Part shown: positions 21,616 to 22,304 of the stretch, one piece after another
Layout: each line of letters begins with the position of its first letter
Position numbering within the stretch: the first letter of the stretch is position 1
IMG/VR virus record: IMGVR_UViG_3300035633_000103
Span: 1-22,304 of that record
Reading direction: 5' to 3' (one strand)
Origin: a virus
Length of the DNA stretch: 22,304 nucleotides
Program-made: the position numbers and the translations under genes
The notes under the pieces: model-generated
What the model saw: only the letters and a program-made list of their open reading frames with translations
The model's database searches: none
What the model was told of the DNA's origin: nothing

Positions 21616-21892
21616 CGTCTTTTAGTGTCGCGTCAATCGAGTTCACCCTGTTTTCAATGCGGTCCAGCTGGCGCTCAATTCGCTGTTCAACACGATCAAT
21701 TCTGGCGTTACGTTGCTTTTCAAGGCTTGAAGATTGATAAAGATAGGCGTCAAAACCGGTCTCAAGACTTGAGATTCTCCCCTCCATTCCAGAGCCCCAA
21801 ACAAAAAGACCACCTGCGATGGTGATTGTGCTTAGCATGTGCCCAATGCTGATGTGTTTGTCAAGCTTCCATTCGCTTTTGCCGTCATTCAT
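21605..21892 (-). CDS. Membrane-anchored coiled-coil protein, lysis-associated
   Basis: Protein of 95 residues starting MNDGKSEWKLDKHISIGHML. One hydrophobic segment at about 15-33 (IGHMLSTITIAGGLFVWGSG) is followed by a long charged helix with heptad character (RNARIDRVEQRIERQLDRIE). Single-span proteins of this kind with a coiled coil are common beside phage holin genes. A spanin-like or holin-modulating role is possible, but no lipobox partner is visible. GGGGG lies 5 nt before this ATG, which is preferred to an in-frame ATG four codons upstream. Both overlap the holin stop. Confidence 0.6.
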   Translation of the reverse strand: MNDGKSEWKLDKHISIGHMLSTITIAGGLFVWGSGMEGRISSLETGFDAYLYQSSSLEKQRNARIDRVEQRIERQLDRIENRVNSIDATLKDDGS

Positions 21893-22304
21893 TGTGGCCC
21901 CCATTGGGTTTCCCGGTTAGCGCCTTTTCTGCGGCTTTTGCCTTTACAATCGGCTCTCGAAAATCCTTCCAAAGACGGACGCCTAGAGCAGATCCGATAA
22001 CCGCCAAAAGAACCATTTGATACCAAAAAGGCGTATTTGAAACGTATTCAAACCCGAGAGAGACGTAGTCCTGTGTCCATGGGAGAAAAACGCCCACAAA
22101 AGGCAGAGTAAAAAGAATTGTGATGTACTCGTCTTTCCAGCCTGAATTGCTAATGCTCATCAGCTCCCAGGCTTGCAGGTGCTCCTGAGCGCTGATCCGC
22201 AGATTCATGCGGGCCTCGATTTCTTTCAGTCGGGCCTCATGCTTTTTTAGCTTGACCTCATGACGGCGCTGAAAAATGCCGTCAATGCCTTCAATTATTG
22301 GCCC
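21885..22304 (-). CDS. Holin, three-transmembrane type (partial)
   Basis: The 5' end lies outside the window: the frame is open to base 22304 and reads GPIIEGIDGIFQRRHEVKLK before a Met at 22208, so the Met is internal. The visible 139 residues include a charged helix (HEARLKEIEARM), the NSGWKDEY motif, then two hydrophobic spans (ITILFTLPFVGVFLPW and FWYQMVLLAVIGSALGVRLW). The whole order fits the GTA/phage holin family with three membrane segments (helix-WKDEY-TM-TM). Holins form the lesion that lets endolysin reach the wall. The endolysin gene would be expected just beyond the window edge. Confidence 0.72.
   Translation of the reverse strand, partial: GPIIEGIDGIFQRRHEVKLKKHEARLKEIEARMNLRISAQEHLQAWELMSISNSGWKDEYITILFTLPFVGVFLPWTQDYVSLGFEYVSNTPFWYQMVLLAVIGSALGVRLWKDFREPIVKAKAAEKALTGKPNGGHNE

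Overview
The window is the late (structural) region of a tailed dsDNA bacteriophage or prophage with a long non-contractile tail. Its closest organisational relative is lambda: small and large terminase subunits, a gpW-position connector, a lambda gpB-type portal, gpFII/gpU-type connectors, a tail tube protein, a G/GT tail-assembly chaperone pair, a tape measure and a gpJ-like tip. The capsid module is instead HK97-type (prohead protease joined to the major capsid protein). The lambda/HK97 mixture, Shine-Dalgarno usage and moderate GC suggest a phage of a proteobacterium. Host genus cannot be told from sequence alone. No tRNA, rRNA, CRISPR array, insertion sequence, integrase or att site is visible.

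Layout. Nearly everything is on the minus strand, so genes read from high to low coordinates. (1) 22304-21605: end of a lysis cassette, with a holin cut by the window edge and a small membrane-anchored coiled-coil protein. (2) 21615-21022: a gpZ-like minor tail protein, far from the tail cluster. (3) 21068-16546: an accessory cassette of an MptE/GT42-like Rossmann protein, three GT-B-like putative glycosyltransferases (two of them paralogous), a SAM-dependent methyltransferase, a GT-A glycosyltransferase with a DxD motif, and a small protein with a GGPLDD motif. (4) 16434-14142: terminase subunits, after the only sizeable intergenic gap in the operon (111 bp). (5) 14125-10258: gpW-position connector, portal, and an in-frame protease/capsid fusion with a strong internal ribosome binding site before the capsid part. 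(6) 10204-8615: connectors, tail terminator and tail tube. (7) 8615-973: chaperones with a programmed -1 frameshift, tape measure, three distal tail proteins (one carrying a LamG-like lectin domain on a repeat linker) and the tail tip protein. (8) 171-959: two small plus-strand genes converging on the tail operon.

How they work together. Terminase packages DNA through the portal into a head built from the protease/capsid products. The connectors and tail terminator join head to tail, the chaperones assemble the tail tube on the tape measure, and the tip and LamG-bearing protein contact the host. Genes are joined by ATGA or TGATG overlaps almost throughout, so translational coupling is likely. 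The accessory cassette sits in the same late operon, just upstream of terminase. That placement suggests it modifies virion proteins or the host envelope late in infection; this is inference. It is the most interesting part of the window and the best candidate for an undescribed system.
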